Below, one piece after another: positions 5,232 through 5,957 of a stretch of 5,957 bases of DNA. Position 1 is the first letter of the stretch; each line of letters starts with the position of its first letter. The stretch lies in the NCBI GenBank assembly GCA_938016505.1, contig CALLWN010000144.1:1-5957 (forward strand), in the 5' to 3' direction. The notes beneath the pieces were generated by a model. That model saw nothing but the letters and a program-made list of their open reading frames with translations, was not told the DNA's origin and searched no databases. Source of the DNA: an uncultured Sphingomonadaceae bacterium (GTDB lineage: Bacteria > Pseudomonadota > Alphaproteobacteria > Sphingomonadales > Sphingomonadaceae). A program made the translations under genes and the position numbers.

Positions 5232-5957
5232 ATGCACCGCGGCGCCGGCCGCGCGTCGCGGTTGGCCCTTGCGCTGCTTCTCCTCGTGGCGCCGGCAGCA
5301 CCCGTCGCCCACGCCCAGACCCCGCCAGCGACGGCAGGGCGCGGCGCGCCAAGCTACCAGGGCTATGTGCTCGGGCCGGGCGACGTCGTCGCGGTCACGG
5401 TCTTCGGTCAGGACTCGTTCAACGTCACGACCCGGATCAAGCCTGACGGCACCATCTCGATGCCGCTCGTCGGCCAGGTCCAGGCCGCCGGCCGCACCGT
5501 GGTGACGCTTGCCGCCGAGATCAGCCGCCGCCTCACCGACGCCAAACTCCTCAAGGACCCCATCGTCAACGTCGAAATCGGCGACTACCAGTCCCGCACC
5601 GTCCGGGTGGTTGGCCAGGTCCAGCGGCCGGGCATCATTCCGCTCGATCAGCCCTACACGCTGCTCGACATCCTTCTGAAGGCCGGATGGGTCCGTGGCG
5701 ACGGGTCGCGGGAGATCCTCGTCCGCCGCCCCGGCTCCACGGAGGAGCAGGCCGTCAGCATCGATGCCCTCATCCGCGGTGATGCCGCCGCCGACATCCC
5801 GATGGAGCCAGGTCTCACCATCGTCGTGCCCGAACCCGAGATCGTCTATGTGATGGGCGGGGTGATGCGTCCGGGTGGCTATCCCGTGATGGAGGGCATG
5901 ACGGTGCGCCGGGTGATCAGCATGGCCGGGGGTGCGGCACCTGGCGGCAATGCCCGC
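5232..5957 (+). CDS. Wza-type polysaccharide export protein, Poly_export plus SLBB domains (3' part cut by the window edge)
   Basis: The visible 242 residues belong to the outer-membrane polysaccharide export (OPX/Wza) family, which forms the periplasmic and outer-membrane channel for exopolysaccharide or capsule. Counting from ATG 5232, residues 1-28 are a signal peptide (hydrophobic core 11-23, cleavage after AHA). The Poly_export domain spans about 45-117, opening YVLGPGDVVAVTVFG and containing IKPDGTISMPLVG. The first SLBB domain starts near 122 (RTVRVVGQVQRPG), and a second near 204 (EIVYVMGGVMRPGGYP) is cut by the edge. No cysteine follows the signal peptide, so unlike E. coli Wza this does not look like a lipoprotein. 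An ATG at 5163 would add 23 residues before the signal peptide and is the main alternative start. The gene lies 200 bases after the beta-barrel gene on the same strand, probably in the same transcript. A chain-length/tyrosine-kinase gene would be expected downstream, outside the window (inference). Confidence 0.9.
   Translation, partial: MHRGAGRASRLALALLLLVAPAAPVAHAQTPPATAGRGAPSYQGYVLGPGDVVAVTVFGQDSFNVTTRIKPDGTISMPLVGQVQAAGRTVVTLAAEISRRLTDAKLLKDPIVNVEIGDYQSRTVRVVGQVQRPGIIPLDQPYTLLDILLKAGWVRGDGSREILVRRPGSTEEQAVSIDALIRGDAAADIPMEPGLTIVVPEPEIVYVMGGVMRPGGYPVMEGMTVRRVISMAGGAAPGGNAR

Noticed and set aside
5038..5505. Plus-strand 155-codon open frame overlapping the start of the export gene
   Set aside because: It is out of frame with the Poly_export domain and its product has no recognisable motif.

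Overview
The window is GC-rich, with G or C at most third codon positions and long antisense shadow frames. Together with the gene content this suggests an alphaproteobacterium, possibly a sphingomonad or a relative; the taxonomic call is an inference. It appears to be part of an exopolysaccharide or capsule locus: two glycosyltransferases, a P-loop ATPase, an outer-membrane beta-barrel protein and the start of a Wza-type polysaccharide export protein. No tRNA, rRNA, CRISPR array, insertion sequence or phage gene was seen.

Layout. Positions 1-3074 hold three genes on the minus strand, transcribed right to left: an ORC/Cdc6-like (AAA_16-type) ATPase, a family 2 glycosyltransferase (GT2), and a second GT2 of the rhamnosyltransferase-like type that runs off the left edge. 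The three are joined by stop/start overlaps of 1 and 4 bases, so they almost certainly form one translationally coupled operon. Positions 3075-3324 are a divergent control region with an inverted repeat, a direct repeat, a small AT-rich island and a full-length Shine-Dalgarno sequence. Positions 3325-5957 hold two plus-strand genes: a secreted beta-barrel protein with a long Pro/Ala-rich periplasmic segment and, after a GC-hairpin-rich spacer, a Poly_export/SLBB protein cut by the right edge.

Working model (inference): the leftward operon supplies sugar transferases that build the repeat unit on the cytoplasmic side, and the rightward operon supplies the route through the periplasm and outer membrane. 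The ATPase that heads the glycosyltransferase operon is the least explained component. It resembles neither the usual chain-length tyrosine kinase (Wzc type) nor an ABC exporter ATPase, and may regulate or assemble the system.
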